From Gammaproteobacteria bacterium (GTDB taxonomy: Bacteria > Pseudomonadota > Gammaproteobacteria > Steroidobacterales > Steroidobacteraceae): a stretch of 7,472 nucleotides of DNA. Both the position numbers and the translations under genes were made by a program. This document shows positions 5,855-7,472 of the stretch, one piece after another; position 1 is the first letter of the stretch; each line of letters opens with the position of its first letter. The stretch lies in contig JASHVF010000422.1 in assembly GCA_030039615.1 (NCBI GenBank), positions 1 to 7,472 on the forward strand, given 5' to 3'. The notes beneath the pieces are model-generated. The model did no database searches. It saw only the letters and a list, made by a program, of their open reading frames with translations, and was not told where the DNA came from.

Positions 5855-7472
5855 GTGGCCAGCAGCCGCACGTCCGGCGCACAACTCGCCCAACAAAGCC
5901 GGGACTTACGGACCATCGACGGCGTGGCGACCGGAATCGCCGCTTTCATCGGCCGCACTCTCAAGGGGCCGGTGGCCCGGCCGATCACAGTGCGAAGCTT
6001 CGTCGAGTTCCAACAGCACTTCGGCGGCCTGTGGCAGCCGTCGACGCTCTCGTACGCCGTGGAGCAGTTCTTCGAGAACGGCGGGCGCGAGGCGCGCATC
6101 GTGCGCGTCGTCAACGGCGCGCGGCCGCCGACGCTCAGTCTGCCGGCCACCGGCGATACTCTCACGCTGATCGGCGTCAATCCCGGCTCGCGCGAGTACC
6201 TGCGTGCCTCGGTCGATTACGACGGCCTGTCGGCCGCCGAGGGGGATCGCTTCAACCTGGTGGTGCAGCGCGTGCGCACGGCGGGCTCGGAGCTGGTGGA
6301 GGACCAGGAGATCTACCGGCGCGTGTCGGTGACGCCGGGCGCGCGCGGGTTCGTCACCGAGGCGCTGCTCGAGTCGAGCCTGGTACGGGTGCAGGGCGCG
6401 GTTCCCGCGCAGCGCCCGGAGCGCTCCGCCGGCGGACCGGGGGGCGTAGCGATCGGCTATACGCTCTCCAATCCCGACGGCGATGACGGCGCGCCGCTCA
6501 CCGACTACGACGTGATCGGCGCGCGCGCGCGCGGCACCGGACTGTTCGCGTTCGCGGGCGCGCCGCGCTTCAGCCTGCTGTGTATCCCGCCGCTTGCGCG
6601 CGAGCAGGACGTCGGCATGTCTACGCTGCTGGTGGCCGCACGCCTGTGCCGCGAGCACTGTGCCTTACTCATCGTGGATCCGCCGGCGGCCTGGAGCAAC
6701 GCGGCACGCGCGCTCGAGGCACTGCGCGTGTGGCCGTTCCGCAGCGACTCCGCCGTGATGTACTACCCGCGTATCCAGAGTTTCGACCGCTTGCGCGGGC
6801 GCCTCGAGACCTTCGCATCCTGCGGGGCGGCGGCCGGGATGATCGCGCGCTCGGACGAGAGCTGGCCCGTATGGACGCCGGTCGAGCCCGAGGAGGCCTC
6901 GCTGCGGCCGGGTCTGCGCCCCGCGGTCGTGGTCTCCGACGCCGAGCGCGCGCGCCTCTCGCAGGCCGGGGTCAACACGCTGCAGTCGGTGCGCAGCGCC
7001 AGCCGCGCGAGCACGGGTCCGCGCACTCTGGCTGCCGGTGGGAGCGGCGCTTCCGACTGGCGCTACCTGTCGGCGCGGCGCCTGGCGCTCTACGTGGCGG
7101 CGAGCATCGAGGAGGGCACGCGCTGGGTGCTGCTCGAGAACAACGGTCCCGCCACCTGGGGACGCGCGCGCCAGCGCGTGCAGGAGTTCCTCGATGCGCT
7201 CGCCGCGCAGGGTGCATTCGCCGGCGCGACGCCGCGCGACAGCCACTTCGCGATCTGCGACGAACGGGTGAACGGGCCGCAGAGTCTCGCCGAAGGCAAG
7301 CTCAACCTGCTGTTCGGTTTCGCCACTACGCGTCCCGGTGAGTTCGACACCTGGCTGGTCACCCACAGCGCCGGCGCGAGCCGCGTGCGGCCCGTGTCGG
7401 TGAACCGCCTGGCGACGGCGCGGCACCGCGTCGAGTGGGAGATCCAGACTTCGATCCTGCGCGGGGGGATCC
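5855..7472 (+). CDS. Contractile tail sheath protein (phage/tailocin/injection-system type), 3' end beyond window
   Basis: The frame is open from GTG 5855 to the last base, 539 visible residues without a stop. It encodes the sheath subunit that polymerises around an inner tube and contracts to drive it through a target membrane. Landmarks in order: DGVATGIAAFIGRTLKGPV (22-40), FGGLW then LSYAVEQFFENGGREARIVRVV (56-86), a beta-rich inserted domain (about 95-215), LLCIPP (241-246), LLIVDPP (271-277), SAVMYYPRI (299-307), AGMIARSD (327-334), GVNTLQSVR (372-380), and the C-terminal sheath domain with DWRYLSARRLALYVAASIEE (401-420), GTRWVLLENN (421-430) and GKLNLLFGFATTRPGEFDTW (481-500). These match the order and spacing of sheath proteins of the Phage_sheath_1 class, as recalled. 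The usual PGVYVEE arm at the N-terminus is replaced by SGAQLAQQ, and at least 35 residues follow the normal domain end. It has its own promoter-like and ribosome sites. Confidence 0.9.
   Translation, partial: MASSRTSGAQLAQQSRDLRTIDGVATGIAAFIGRTLKGPVARPITVRSFVEFQQHFGGLWQPSTLSYAVEQFFENGGREARIVRVVNGARPPTLSLPATGDTLTLIGVNPGSREYLRASVDYDGLSAAEGDRFNLVVQRVRTAGSELVEDQEIYRRVSVTPGARGFVTEALLESSLVRVQGAVPAQRPERSAGGPGGVAIGYTLSNPDGDDGAPLTDYDVIGARARGTGLFAFAGAPRFSLLCIPPLAREQDVGMSTLLVAARLCREHCALLIVDPPAAWSNAARALEALRVWPFRSDSAVMYYPRIQSFDRLRGRLETFASCGAAAGMIARSDESWPVWTPVEPEEASLRPGLRPAVVVSDAERARLSQAGVNTLQSVRSASRASTGPRTLAAGGSGASDWRYLSARRLALYVAASIEEGTRWVLLENNGPATWGRARQRVQEFLDALAAQGAFAGATPRDSHFAICDERVNGPQSLAEGKLNLLFGFATTRPGEFDTWLVTHSAGASRVRPVSVNRLATARHRVEWEIQTSILRGGI

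Noticed and set aside
5791..6486. 231-codon + frame overlapping the sheath gene start
   Set aside because: Arg/Ala-rich with no motifs, while the sheath frame through the same bases shows family landmarks.
6580..7341. 253-codon + frame, and the opposing 6665-7426 minus frame
   Set aside because: Both are shadows of the C-terminal half of the sheath gene.
7467..7472. GGATCC at the very end of the window
   Set aside because: Looks like a restriction-site cloning end, but six bases at an arbitrary edge can be chance; no vector sequence is visible.

Overview
This 7.5 kb window is high-GC bacterial chromosome. Strong G/C preference at third codon positions shows in every real gene. The best guess is a gammaproteobacterium near the Xanthomonadales/Steroidobacter/Nevskia groups. 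That guess rests on the GreB with a short Pro-rich N-terminal extension, the lemA-TPM-TPM cluster and the lipoprotein-type L,D-transpeptidase; it comes from recalled family patterns, not a search.

Layout. Bases 3-1217 (+) hold the 3' four-fifths of a homospermidine synthase gene, which enters from the left edge. It converges on greB (1256-1762, -) across only 38 bp. A divergent intergenic stretch (1763-1868) contains a perfect 7-bp dyad. It leads to a small 67-aa gene (1869-2072, +), which ends in a GC-rich hairpin and then a textbook intrinsic terminator (2120-2150). Next is a three-gene cluster: lemA lipoprotein (2230-2880), a secreted and membrane-anchored TPM-domain protein with a Gly-rich tail (2885-3778), and a second TPM-domain protein without a clear export signal (3783-4283). 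A LysM + YkuD L,D-transpeptidase lipoprotein (4334-5608) follows, sharing one base with a 56-aa charged helical protein (5608-5778). After a 76-bp gap with a hairpin and a plausible promoter, a GTG-started gene for a contractile tail sheath protein (5855 to the right edge, no stop) begins.

How it fits together. The left half is ordinary host biology: polyamine synthesis, transcription elongation, and a cell-envelope block (LemA/TPM, then L,D-transpeptidase). The sheath gene is of a different kind. It is the first visible gene of a contractile injection apparatus (extracellular contractile injection system, R-type tailocin or prophage tail) that must continue to the right. It is easy to miss because its frame has no stop inside the window and is overlain by long shadow frames on both strands. 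It is the most interesting part of the window, because its N-terminal arm is degenerate and its C-terminus runs past the usual sheath end.

No tRNA, rRNA, CRISPR array, insertion sequence or integrase is visible.
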